A stretch of 8,974 nt of DNA from Clostridia bacterium. Its GTDB lineage: Bacteria > Bacillota > Clostridia > Oscillospirales > Acutalibacteraceae. Position 1 is the stretch's first letter; each line of letters opens with the position of its first letter. The stretch covers positions 1 to 8,974 of the forward strand of contig CAAGHB010000041.1 in the NCBI GenBank assembly GCA_900769535.1, read 5' to 3'. The notes beneath the pieces were generated by a model, which was given only the letters and a program-made list of their open reading frames with translations, was not told the origin of the DNA and searched no databases. A program made the position numbers and the translations under genes. Shown here piece by piece: positions 1 to 4,393 of the stretch.

Positions 1-84
1 AATGCGGATGAACTCGGAAAATATCTCGACGAATACACCGAGGAAATAATGGATATATTCGAGCTCCGAAAGCTCGGAAAGTAG
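1..84 (+). CDS. C-terminal end of an unidentified protein (partial)
   Basis: Frame 1 is open from the window edge to a TAG at 82-84, giving 27 residues that end in FELRKLGK. The fragment is charged and probably helical (E, D, K and L rich). The gene begins outside the window and too little remains to name a family. A hairpin follows at 97-126, which fits the natural end of a transcription unit. Confidence 0.6.
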   Translation, partial: NADELGKYLDEYTEEIMDIFELRKLGK

Positions 85-96
85 GATATGAAAAAT

Positions 97-126
97 AAAA
101 ATCTCCCTTGAAGAAGGGAGATTTTT
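97..126. terminator. Bidirectional intrinsic terminator between convergent genes
   Basis: Arms 97-109 and 114-126 are perfectly complementary (core ATCTCCCTT / AAGGGAGAT extended by A4/T4) around the loop GAAG. The A and T runs flank the stem on both sides, so it can end the plus-strand gene at 84 and the minus-strand operon whose last stop codon is at 135. Confidence 0.85.
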
Positions 127-134
127 CTTATACC

Positions 135-581
135 TTAAATTCCTTTTTCGGCAATTACTTGGTCGACGATGTCGGCGCAAATTCGGACCAGCTCGGAGCA
201 GGGACGCTTTTTATAAAATTCGGCTGTGCGAATGGTCGGATTTGGAGAATTATCGGCGCCGCCAAGTAACTCGCGGCAGATGATTGACCCCGTTTTATCC
301 TTGAATTTCTGCGCCATAGCTTGAATAAGTGCATAGTGCGCTTTTTTCTGCTCGTTGTCGGTCGGACTCGTGTATCCATATAGAAGCCCAGCCACCATAA
401 ACATACCGCTGACCGCACCGCAAACCTCGCGAAGCCGTCCCATTCCGCCGCCAAACGACGACGAAAGGGCAAGCGCAGTTTTTTTATCTATTTTGGTCAC
501 GTCGCAGAAGGCGGCAACCACCGCCTGAGAGCAGTTGTACCCCTCTTTAAACAGTGCTTCGGCCTTGTCAGCGTGGGTCAT
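135..581 (-). CDS. C_GCAxxG_C_C family protein
   Basis: A 148-residue protein with the spaced cysteine pattern that names this family (TIGR01909). Visible residues are C17 in YNCSQAV, C26, a Gly-rich FGGGMGR stretch at 43-49, C54 in the VCGAVSG signature (53-59), C102 in IICRELLG, C128 and C135. The length is usual for the family. Its biochemical role is not established; the conserved cysteines suggest metal or Fe-S binding or redox work, which is inference. The ATG at 581 overlaps the TAA of the upstream mrp gene by one base, and AGGAGG (592-597 on the plus strand) lies about 10 nt before it inside mrp. The two genes are therefore almost certainly co-transcribed and translationally coupled. 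Transcription ends at the 97-126 hairpin. Confidence 0.9.
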   Translation of the reverse strand: MTHADKAEALFKEGYNCSQAVVAAFCDVTKIDKKTALALSSSFGGGMGRLREVCGAVSGMFMVAGLLYGYTSPTDNEQKKAHYALIQAMAQKFKDKTGSIICRELLGGADNSPNPTIRTAEFYKKRPCSELVRICADIVDQVIAEKGI

Positions 582-1405
582 TATTTGACCGCCTCCTCAA
601 TGCCGTCGGACAGCTTGTCGAGCCAGTCGCCCTCATACAGTTCAATCAGTCCCTTATCGCACCAGCGTGCAATATCCTCGCAAATCGGGAGCTTTGCAAC
701 GTGGGGAATTCCGTGCTTTTCGGCGATTTCGTCGATGTGACTTTCGCCATAGATTGAGTGACGCTTTTTGCAATCGGGACATTCAAAATAGGACATATTT
801 TCGACGATACCGAGTACGGGAATGTTCATCATTTTTGCCATGTTGACCGCCTTTTCGACGATCATGCTGACCAGCTCTTGCGGAGAGGTGACAACGACGA
901 TTCCCTTTATTGGAAGCGACTGGAATACCGTGAGGGGAACGTCACCAGTTCCGGGAGGCATATCAACGAACATAAAGTCAACGTCACCCCAGATAACGTC
1001 CGACCAAAACTGCTTTACCATTCCTGCGATAACGGGACCGCGCCAAATGACCGGGTCGGTTTCGTTTTCGAGGAGGAGGTTGGTGGACATTATGCGGATT
1101 CCCGACTTTGTCATCGAGGGAAAAAGTCCGTCCTCGGTGCCTTTTGCCTTTTCATAAATGCCGAATTCCTTCGGAATGGACGGGCCTGTAATGTCGCCGT
1201 CGAGAATGGCTGCGGTGAGCCCCTTTCTCTGCATAGTAACGGCGAGCATAGAGGTAACGAGCGATTTTCCAACGCCGCCCTTACCGCTGACGATGGCTAT
1301 AACGTTTTTTACGTTTGACATACTATTCTGCTCGACGAGAAGACTTTCCTGCTTTCTCTCCGAGCAATTTTCGCTGCAACTTGAACAGTTGTGACTGCAA
1401 CCCAT
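581..1405 (-). CDS. mrp: Mrp/NBP35-family Fe-S cluster carrier ATPase (ApbC-like)
   Basis: A 274-residue cytosolic P-loop ATPase of the Mrp/ApbC/NBP35 group, which carries and transfers Fe-S clusters to target apoproteins. The N-terminus has a cysteine cluster (C3, C7, C10, C14), the place where NBP35-type proteins bind a cluster. The deviant Walker A GKGGVGKS is at 41-48, the DGDITGPS switch motif at 69-76, FVDMPPGTGD (Walker B region) at 146-155, and the C-terminal CPDC pair (C209, C212) that holds the bridging cluster in the dimer. The DUF59/FeS-assembly domain seen in some Mrp proteins is absent, as in many clostridial forms. A GGGAG ribosome site lies about 11 nt before the ATG. It is the first gene of a two-gene operon with the C_GCAxxG_C_C protein, which may be a client or partner (inference). 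Confidence 0.93.
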   Translation of the reverse strand: MGCSHNCSSCSENCSERKQESLLVEQNSMSNVKNVIAIVSGKGGVGKSLVTSMLAVTMQRKGLTAAILDGDITGPSIPKEFGIYEKAKGTEDGLFPSMTKSGIRIMSTNLLLENETDPVIWRGPVIAGMVKQFWSDVIWGDVDFMFVDMPPGTGDVPLTVFQSLPIKGIVVVTSPQELVSMIVEKAVNMAKMMNIPVLGIVENMSYFECPDCKKRHSIYGESHIDEIAEKHGIPHVAKLPICEDIARWCDKGLIELYEGDWLDKLSDGIEEAVK

Positions 1406-1442
1406 TTTTAAAACATCTCCCTGAGAATTTTATAACGAATAT

Positions 1443-1471
1443 ATTTTATCATACCCGAATCTTTTCTGCAA
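1443..1471 (-). promoter_or_regulatory. Sigma-A-type promoter of the mrp operon
   Basis: On the minus strand TTGCAG (plus 1466-1471) is followed after exactly 17 bp by TAAAAT (plus 1443-1448). The start point would lie near 1436, about 30 nt upstream of the mrp ATG. Confidence 0.7.
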
Positions 1472-1478
1472 TAAGTTA

Positions 1479-1507
1479 TTGAAAATAGAGAAAAAATGAT
1501 TTACAAT
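1479..1507 (+). promoter_or_regulatory. Sigma-A-type promoter for the gene at 1531
   Basis: TTGAAA (1479-1484), a 17-bp spacer and TACAAT (1502-1507). The expected start near 1514 leaves a very short leader of about 17 nt, just enough to include the AAGGGTGA ribosome site at 1517-1524. Confidence 0.7.
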
Positions 1508-1530
1508 GAACTTCGTAAGGGTGATTTGAT

Positions 1531-1881
1531 ATGAAGAAGAAAAATGATAAAAGAGAAAAGATTTTTGTTCCGCTAATGGGATGGCTCAGCGGGGATAAAT
1601 TTTCAAAGCGCGGAAATACATATACGGGCGCAGTTGACGCCGTCGGTATTTCCTTTAACGCGTTTTGTTACAAGCTCGTCGTTGACAAAAGCCAGGAGGA
1701 AAATCTTCTTATTAAAGTCGAAAGCTACGACGTTATCACAAAAAACAGCACCGACGAGCATAAAAAGGCGGAATTTCCCCTTACCGAAGAGGGCAGAGAG
1801 CAAACTCACGCATGGCTTGTCGAAAGGTACGATGAATATCTTGCCGCCGACCGCGATGAAATCCCCGTTTCGTTTAAATAA
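1531..1881 (+). CDS. Hypothetical protein, 116 aa
   Basis: I do not recognise the family. The protein is small, soluble and charged: a basic N-terminus (MKKKNDKREK), then a mixed hydrophobic stretch, IFVPLMGWLSG (11-21), then alternating strands around residues 31-70 and a probable helix, EEGREQTHAWLVERYDEYL (86-104). No signal peptide, transmembrane segment or metal motif is visible. The start is well supported: AAGGGTGA lies 6 nt upstream, there is a consensus promoter just before it, and the product ends at a strong hairpin. Codon use and base composition match the neighbouring core genes, so it is probably a resident chromosomal gene and not island cargo. Confidence 0.75.
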   Translation: MKKKNDKREKIFVPLMGWLSGDKFSKRGNTYTGAVDAVGISFNAFCYKLVVDKSQEENLLIKVESYDVITKNSTDEHKKAEFPLTEEGREQTHAWLVERYDEYLAADRDEIPVSFK

Positions 1882-1926
1882 AAAAATGAGAGTGAAATCC
1901 GATTTTTTCGGCTTTCACTCATTTTT
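1882..1926. terminator. Bidirectional intrinsic terminator
   Basis: Arm 1882-1897 pairs with 1913-1926 (AAAAATGAG..TGAAA / TTTCACTCATTTTT, with a two-base AG bulge in the left arm), and an inner CCGA/TCGG stem closes the loop. A and T runs border both sides. It lies between the plus-strand gene ending at 1881 and spoVAE ending at 1934 and can serve both. Confidence 0.8.
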
Positions 1927-1933
1927 GTTTATG

Positions 1934-2302
1934 CTAATCTCGTATTTTTGGTTTCGCTATGAGCGACACGATGTAGCCGAAAAAGACACTTGCCGCAATT
2001 CCTCCGGCTGATGCGGTTAGTCCGCCGGTCATAATGCCAATCATTCCGTCGCTGCCGATTGCCTGCTTAACCCCGTTTGCGAGGAGGTGACCGAAGCCCG
2101 TCAGCGGTACTGTTGCACCTGCACCTGCAAAGTCAATCAGCGGCTTATACAGTCCTACCGCGCTCAAAATTACCCCTGCAACGACGTATCCGACGAGGAT
2201 TCGCGCAGGTGTCAGCTTTGTAAAATCGAGTAACAGCTGACCTATGACGCAAAAAAGTCCGCCTACGACAAACGCCTTTAAATATTCCATAAACATATCC
2301 AT
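1934..2302 (-). CDS. spoVAE: Stage V sporulation protein AE (SpoVAE/SpoVAEb)
   Basis: A 122-residue hydrophobic membrane protein of the SpoVA dipicolinic-acid channel group, which moves Ca-DPA across the inner forespore membrane in sporulation and germination. Recognisable features are the first membrane helix FVVGGLFCVIGQLLLD (11-26), the motif TKLTPARILV (28-37), a second helix (33-51), the signature FAGAGATVPLTGFGH (58-72) and a C-terminal helix (about 98-116) ending in KPKIRD. The frame stays open upstream to 2539, but that part overlaps pduL antisense-free coding sequence and is not SpoVAE-like. I chose the ATG at 2302 because GAAAGGCGG lies 9 nt before it and the length then matches the family (about 116 aa). 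The usual partners spoVAC and spoVAD are not adjacent, so this copy stands alone behind pduL. Confidence 0.9.
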   Translation of the reverse strand: MDMFMEYLKAFVVGGLFCVIGQLLLDFTKLTPARILVGYVVAGVILSAVGLYKPLIDFAGAGATVPLTGFGHLLANGVKQAIGSDGMIGIMTGGLTASAGGIAASVFFGYIVSLIAKPKIRD

Positions 2303-2307
2303 ATAAT

Positions 2308-2349
2308 AAAACCGCCTTTCGACCGTATTATGTGTCAAAAAGCGGTTTT
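2308..2349 (-). promoter_or_regulatory. Hairpin that sequesters the spoVAE ribosome site / pduL terminator
   Basis: On the minus strand arms at plus 2335-2349 and 2308-2322 form a 15-bp stem (13 Watson-Crick pairs and 2 G-U pairs) with a 12-nt loop. The 3' arm contains the spoVAE ribosome site (AAAGGCGG, plus 2312-2319). The stem is followed by ATTAT rather than a pure U run, so termination of pduL RNA is plausible but imperfect. In any RNA read through from pduL the spoVAE start would be masked. Confidence 0.6.
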
Positions 2350-2354
2350 TATTA
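2326..2354 (-). promoter_or_regulatory. Candidate sigma-G-like (forespore) promoter for spoVAE
   Basis: On the minus strand TAATA (plus 2350-2354) is followed after 17 bp by CATAATA (plus 2326-2332). The published sigma-G pattern in Bacillus is roughly GHATR, 17-18 bp, then CATnHTA: the -10 fits and the -35 differs at its first base. The -10 sits in the hairpin loop, so RNA started here would lack the 5' arm and leave the ribosome site free. This is a pattern match only. Confidence 0.4.
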
Positions 2355-2375
2355 GCAATTATAATTTTAAAAAAA

Positions 2376-2954
2376 TCATTCGGCAATAACGTCGGCCATT
2401 GTTCCGGGAGCAACACCTGCGGCGTTTGATTCGTCGGTGTCGATATGCATAGCGAGTGCATATTTCGGGCTAACGCGAACAACAACGTCGTCAAAGATTG
2501 TGGTTCTGCCGATTGATGACGGAACTCTAACCTGAACAACCTGGGTGTCCTTTACACCGAATTCAGCGGCATCCTCGGGGGTCATGTGGATGTGACGCTT
2601 TGCGGCAATAACGCCCTCGGCGATTTCAACCTCGCCCTTCGGACCAACAAGTTTGCAACCTGCCGAACCGGCAACGTCGCCTGATTCACGAACGGGTGCA
2701 GAGAGACCGATTGAACGAGCATCGGTGAGCGAAAGCTCAACCTGAGTTTCGGGACGAACGGGGCCGAGGATAGAAACTCCCGGGAGCTCCTTTTTAGGTC
2801 CTACAACGGTAACTCTTTCTTCGCAAGCGAACTGACCGGGCTGTGAAAGGTCCTTTTTCGGAGTGAGCTCATAACCTGCGCCGAAAAGGGTTTCGAGGTC
2901 TGCTTGTGAGAGGTGAATGTGTCTTGCTGATGTTTCAACTAAAACCTGTGCCAT
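2376..2954 (-). CDS. pduL: Phosphate propanoyltransferase (PduL-type phosphotransacylase)
   Basis: A 192-residue enzyme of the PduL family, which interconverts acyl-CoA and acyl-phosphate (propionyl or acetyl) and feeds acetate/propionate kinase. It is unrelated in fold to Pta. Metal-binding motifs are visible: SARHIHLS at 9-16 (H12, H14), AKRHIHMTPEDA at 118-129 (H121, H123) and MHIDTDE at 169-175 (H170). These are the histidine/acidic residues that hold two zinc ions in the two beta-barrel domains. The protein begins directly at the first domain and has no N-terminal encapsulation peptide, and no microcompartment genes are near. It therefore probably works free in the cytosol in fermentation, like the single housekeeping PduL of many Clostridia that lack Pta. 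An AAAGGA ribosome site lies 10 nt before the ATG. Confidence 0.95.
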   Translation of the reverse strand: MAQVLVETSARHIHLSQADLETLFGAGYELTPKKDLSQPGQFACEERVTVVGPKKELPGVSILGPVRPETQVELSLTDARSIGLSAPVRESGDVAGSAGCKLVGPKGEVEIAEGVIAAKRHIHMTPEDAAEFGVKDTQVVQVRVPSSIGRTTIFDDVVVRVSPKYALAMHIDTDESNAAGVAPGTMADVIAE

Positions 2955-2991
2955 TTATAACAAATCCTTTCGAAAATAAATTAACATACTG

Positions 2992-3020
2992 ATTTTACCT
3001 CTTTATGTCTGTTATTTCAA
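2992..3020 (-). promoter_or_regulatory. Sigma-A-type promoter of pduL
   Basis: On the minus strand TTGAAA (plus 3015-3020), 17 bp, TAAAAT (plus 2992-2997). The start would fall near 2985, about 30 nt before the pduL ATG. Confidence 0.75.
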
Positions 3021-3136
3021 GGGGTTTATGTAAATTGTTCGTCATTTAACGACAGATATTGCCTAAAAGCGTCCGCGTTTGAATCCTTTTATGGCAGAGT
3101 TTAGCCGTAAAAGTGAAAAAACGGGACCTAATTCAC

Positions 3137-3165
3137 TTGACAGCGCCTGAATTTATTATTATAAT
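3137..3165 (+). promoter_or_regulatory. Perfect consensus sigma-A promoter upstream of tRNA-Ser
   Basis: TTGACA (3137-3142), a 17-bp spacer, and TATAAT (3160-3165): both hexamers match the consensus exactly. It lies 50 bp before the first truncated tRNA-Ser copy and about 295 bp before the intact gene. It was probably the original stable-RNA promoter of this locus. Confidence 0.85.
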
Positions 3166-3212
3166 GATATGGCCGTCACGGTTATTGAAAGATAATTAGC
3201 ACAATCGTTTCT

Positions 3213-3232
3213 ATGGAGAATTATCGAAGTGG
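3213..3232 (+). pseudogene. Truncated tRNA-Ser copy 1 (5' acceptor and D-stem start)
   Basis: These 20 bases match the start of the intact tRNA-Ser with its two preceding bases (3458-3477) at 19 of 20 positions: GGAGAAT instead of GGAGAGT, then TATCGAAGTGG. The similarity stops abruptly afterwards and no anticodon, T arm or acceptor 3' strand follows. Confidence 0.7.
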
Positions 3233-3289
3233 GGACTTTTATAGAAAATTAAATAGTCGGTTACACTCCTTCGGGAGTTTAACATATAC

Positions 3290-3330
3290 GGTGTGGTATC
3301 GAAGTGGTCATAACGGGACTGACTCGAAAT
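3290..3330 (+). pseudogene. Truncated tRNA-Ser copy 2 (5' half to the anticodon loop)
   Basis: TATCGAAGTGGTCATAACG (3297-3315) is identical to 3467-3485 of the intact gene. After a five-base block with four mismatches, GACTCGAAAT (3321-3330) again equals 3491-3500, including the CGA anticodon. The acceptor-like 5' strand reads GGTGTGG. Similarity ends just after the anticodon loop and nothing pairs with the 5' half, so it cannot fold as a full tRNA. Confidence 0.75.
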
Positions 3331-3358
3331 ACTTTTTGGTGTTTTTGAGCACCCTCCT

Positions 3359-3411
3359 AAAACCGCTTGATACAAGGGTTTTTGAGCATCTGTTTTGCAA
3401 ACAGAGTTTTT
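3359..3411 (+). terminator. Two tandem terminator-like hairpins
   Basis: First hairpin: AAAACCGCTTG (3359-3369) with CAAGGGTTTT (3373-3382), loop ATA, one bulged G, followed by T (3383). Second hairpin: TCTGTTT (3389-3395) with AAACAGA (3399-3405), loop TGC, then GTTTTT. They lie between the truncated tRNA copies and the intact tRNA and could reduce read-through from the 3137 promoter. Confidence 0.5.
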
Positions 3412-3459
3412 GTCTAATGGTTTGTCTAAAGGTTTTACCTTGACGATAAAATTTAATAT

Positions 3460-3550
3460 GGAGAGTTATCGAAGTGGTCATAACGAGCTCGACTCGAAAT
3501 CGAGTTGCGAGTGAAATCGCACGAGGGTTCGAATCCCTCACTCTCCGCCA
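3460..3550 (+). tRNA. tRNA-Ser (anticodon CGA)
   Basis: A complete class II tRNA of 91 nt including an encoded CCA. Acceptor GGAGAGT (3460-3466) pairs perfectly with ACTCTCC (3540-3546); the discriminator is G3547, as usual for serine. The D arm starts TATCG. The anticodon stem CTCGA/TCGAG (3488-3492/3500-3504) encloses CTCGAAA with anticodon CGA at 3495-3497, reading UCG. A long variable arm has stem TGCGA/TCGCA (3506-3510/3517-3521). The T arm is GAGGG-TTCGAAT-CCCTC (3523-3539). It is intact and is probably the attachment target of the neighbouring integrative DNA, because its T-arm core recurs at 4288-4300 and 5733-5746. Confidence 0.97.
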
Positions 3551-3553
3551 AAG

Positions 3554-3596
3554 AATAACCGTAATCTTGATACAAGGTTGCGGTTATTTTGTTTTT
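3554..3596 (+). terminator. Intrinsic terminator of tRNA-Ser
   Basis: A 16-bp stem (3554-3569 with 3573-3588, two G-U pairs) closed by the three-base loop ATA, followed by TT, G and T5. The core CTTGATACAAGG also appears in the hairpin at 3359-3382. Confidence 0.85.
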
Positions 3597-3606
3597 ATGA
3601 TATAAT
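3578..3606 (+). promoter_or_regulatory. Extended -10 promoter for the gene at 3628
   Basis: TTGCGG (3578-3583), 17 bp, TATAAT (3601-3606) preceded by TGA (3598-3600), an extended -10 (TGnTATAAT). The -35 overlaps the 3' arm of the tRNA terminator. The ribosome site AAGGCGGTGAT (3614-3624) precedes the ATG at 3628. Confidence 0.7.
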
Positions 3607-3627
3607 GAATAAAAAGGCGGTGATCGT

Positions 3628-4083
3628 ATGAATGGAAAGCAAAGTGTTTACACATTGACCATTAGTACTCCAGATGGAGTGATTGATGTACCGATCCAGC
3701 ATAGAGTAGTTAATGAAAATGATGATAATATGCAAACAACAATCAGCGTCATAATCGAAGGCCACGAAATGCGATTTGATGCAGAAACAACAGAAGACGT
3801 GTTGATTAAGTTTGCAAAAAAGCTGCCTGTTGGCTGGAATATTAAGTCTTGCTTATCTTGTCGCTATGGTCACTTTTGTCCTGTGGGAAAAGTAGACAAC
3901 GAGTTGTTTTGCGTGACTGAATTTGAACCAAAAGAAATTAGTGATTTATGGCAAGTTACAGAAGATGATGCGGAACGAAACAAAAGAAGCAGAAATCTGT
4001 TCCACCTGTGTGAGCAATACCTGCCACAAGCAAGTGACTATTTCACTTATAGTGACTACCTTTCAGAGATGAATCAACACTAA
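3628..4083 (+). CDS. Hypothetical protein with a four-cysteine cluster, 151 aa
   Basis: I do not recognise a named family. Residues 1-70 look like a beta-rich domain (YTLTISTPDGVIDVPIQH, then TTISVIIEGHEMRFDAET). Residues 75-95 carry a compact cysteine pattern C75-x2-C78-x5-C84-x10-C95, with CPVG around C84, a plausible zinc or Fe-S site. The C-terminal third is acidic and helical, ending SDYLSEMNQH. There is no signal peptide or membrane segment. The start is firm: a near-perfect AAGGCGGTGAT ribosome site and an extended -10 promoter. It is the first gene after tRNA-Ser, more A+T-rich than the core genes, and so probably island cargo. It is followed by a hairpin terminator and forms a single-gene unit. 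Function unknown. Confidence 0.8.
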   Translation: MNGKQSVYTLTISTPDGVIDVPIQHRVVNENDDNMQTTISVIIEGHEMRFDAETTEDVLIKFAKKLPVGWNIKSCLSCRYGHFCPVGKVDNELFCVTEFEPKEISDLWQVTEDDAERNKRSRNLFHLCEQYLPQASDYFTYSDYLSEMNQH

Positions 4084-4136
4084 ATGCACCCCCTAAAATT
4101 ACTTTGCACCCCCTAACTTCAAAAGGGGGTGCATTT
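4084..4136 (+). terminator. Terminator with two alternative left arms
   Basis: TGCACCCCCT (4105-4114) pairs with AGGGGGTGCA (4124-4133) around a nine-base loop, followed by TTT. An extra copy, ATGCACCCCCT (4084-4094), directly after the stop codon, can pair with the same right arm over 11 bp. It probably ends transcription of the gene at 3628-4083. Confidence 0.65.
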
Positions 4137-4166
4137 GTATTAAAATTAGGGTCAGCATTCAGTAAA

Positions 4167-4184
4167 GGGCTACAAAAAAGATAT
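4167..4184 (-). repeat. Arm-type repeat, inverted partner of 5768-5784
   Basis: On the minus strand this reads ATATCTTTTTTGTAGCCC. At 5768-5784 on the plus strand the same sequence occurs with one T fewer. A looser relative, AAATATCTTTATTGTA, lies on the minus strand at about 4259-4274. Together with the T-arm cores this looks like recombinase arm sites, which is inference. Confidence 0.55.
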
Positions 4185-4188
4185 AGCC

Positions 4189-4228
4189 ACAGAAAAACTC
4201 TGATTTCATCAGGGCTTTTTCTGTTTTA
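4189..4228 (+). terminator. Possible terminator hairpin
   Basis: ACAGAAAAACTCTGAT (4189-4204) pairs with ATCAGGGCTTTTTCTGT (4208-4224) with one G-U pair and one bulged C, loop TTC, then a short T run. It can also form on the minus strand. No gene obviously ends here on the plus strand, so it may belong to a lost gene. Confidence 0.4.
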
Positions 4229-4287
4229 TGGACAAATTTTTAGTCTACGGTTTACACGTACAATAAAGATATTTATCTCAATACAGC

Positions 4288-4300
4288 TTCGAACCCTCAC
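4288..4300 (-). repeat. tRNA-Ser T-arm core, reversed copy (att-like)
   Basis: On the minus strand this reads GTGAGGGTTCGAA, identical to 5733-5745 and sharing GAGGGTTCGAA with the tRNA T arm (3523-3533). It is not part of a tRNA: the flanks do not pair. An ATATCTTT motif follows about 15 bp downstream on the same strand, as it does near the 5733 copy. Confidence 0.6.
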
Positions 4301-4336
4301 AAAAATAACTATTTATTACAGTATTTTCTGTAGTAA

Positions 4337-4365
4337 TTGAAAGAAATGTAAAAATATGATATAAT
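4337..4365 (+). promoter_or_regulatory. Sigma-A-type promoter of the HNH gene
   Basis: TTGAAA (4337-4342), 17 bp, TATAAT (4360-4365). The start near 4372 leaves about 20 nt before the ATG, containing the ribosome site AGGAGG (4383-4388). Confidence 0.8.
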
Positions 4366-4393
4366 TGTTATAAAATAAGCCGAGGAGGGAAAT

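Larger units (their letters stand above)
3021..3459 (+). other. Intergenic stretch with tRNA-Ser debris
   Basis: No credible protein gene lies here. The first 115 bases hold nothing I can name. From 3137 come a consensus promoter, two truncated tRNA-Ser copies (3213-3232 and 3290-3330), a small UUCG-capped hairpin (ACTCC/GGAGT, 3265-3278) and two terminator-like hairpins, all listed separately. The 11-mer GTTTTTGAGCA occurs twice (3341-3351, 3378-3388), and TTTGTCTAA occurs twice (3409-3417, 3421-3429). Confidence 0.6.
4084..4336. other. Intergenic region between two cargo genes
   Basis: No supported gene lies here. It contains a GC-rich terminator with a duplicated left arm, a second hairpin, an 18-bp segment that recurs inverted near 5768, and a reversed copy of the tRNA T-arm core at 4288-4300. 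Each is listed separately. The remainder is A+T-rich and featureless to my reading. Confidence 0.6.

Noticed and set aside
2303..2539. N-terminal extension of the spoVAE frame to an ATG at 2539
   Set aside because: It overlaps the pduL coding region on the same strand in another frame, has no SpoVAE-like sequence, and the ATG at 2302 has a well-placed ribosome site.
3213..3443. 76-codon plus-strand open frame
   Set aside because: It runs through tRNA-Ser fragments and hairpins, has no ribosome site, and has no protein-like composition.
3440..3445. TTGACG just before tRNA-Ser as its -35
   Set aside because: With normal spacing the -10 would fall inside the tRNA gene.
4104..4340. 78-codon plus-strand open frame
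   Set aside because: It starts inside the terminator of the preceding gene, lacks a plausible ribosome site, and crosses hairpins and the att-like core.
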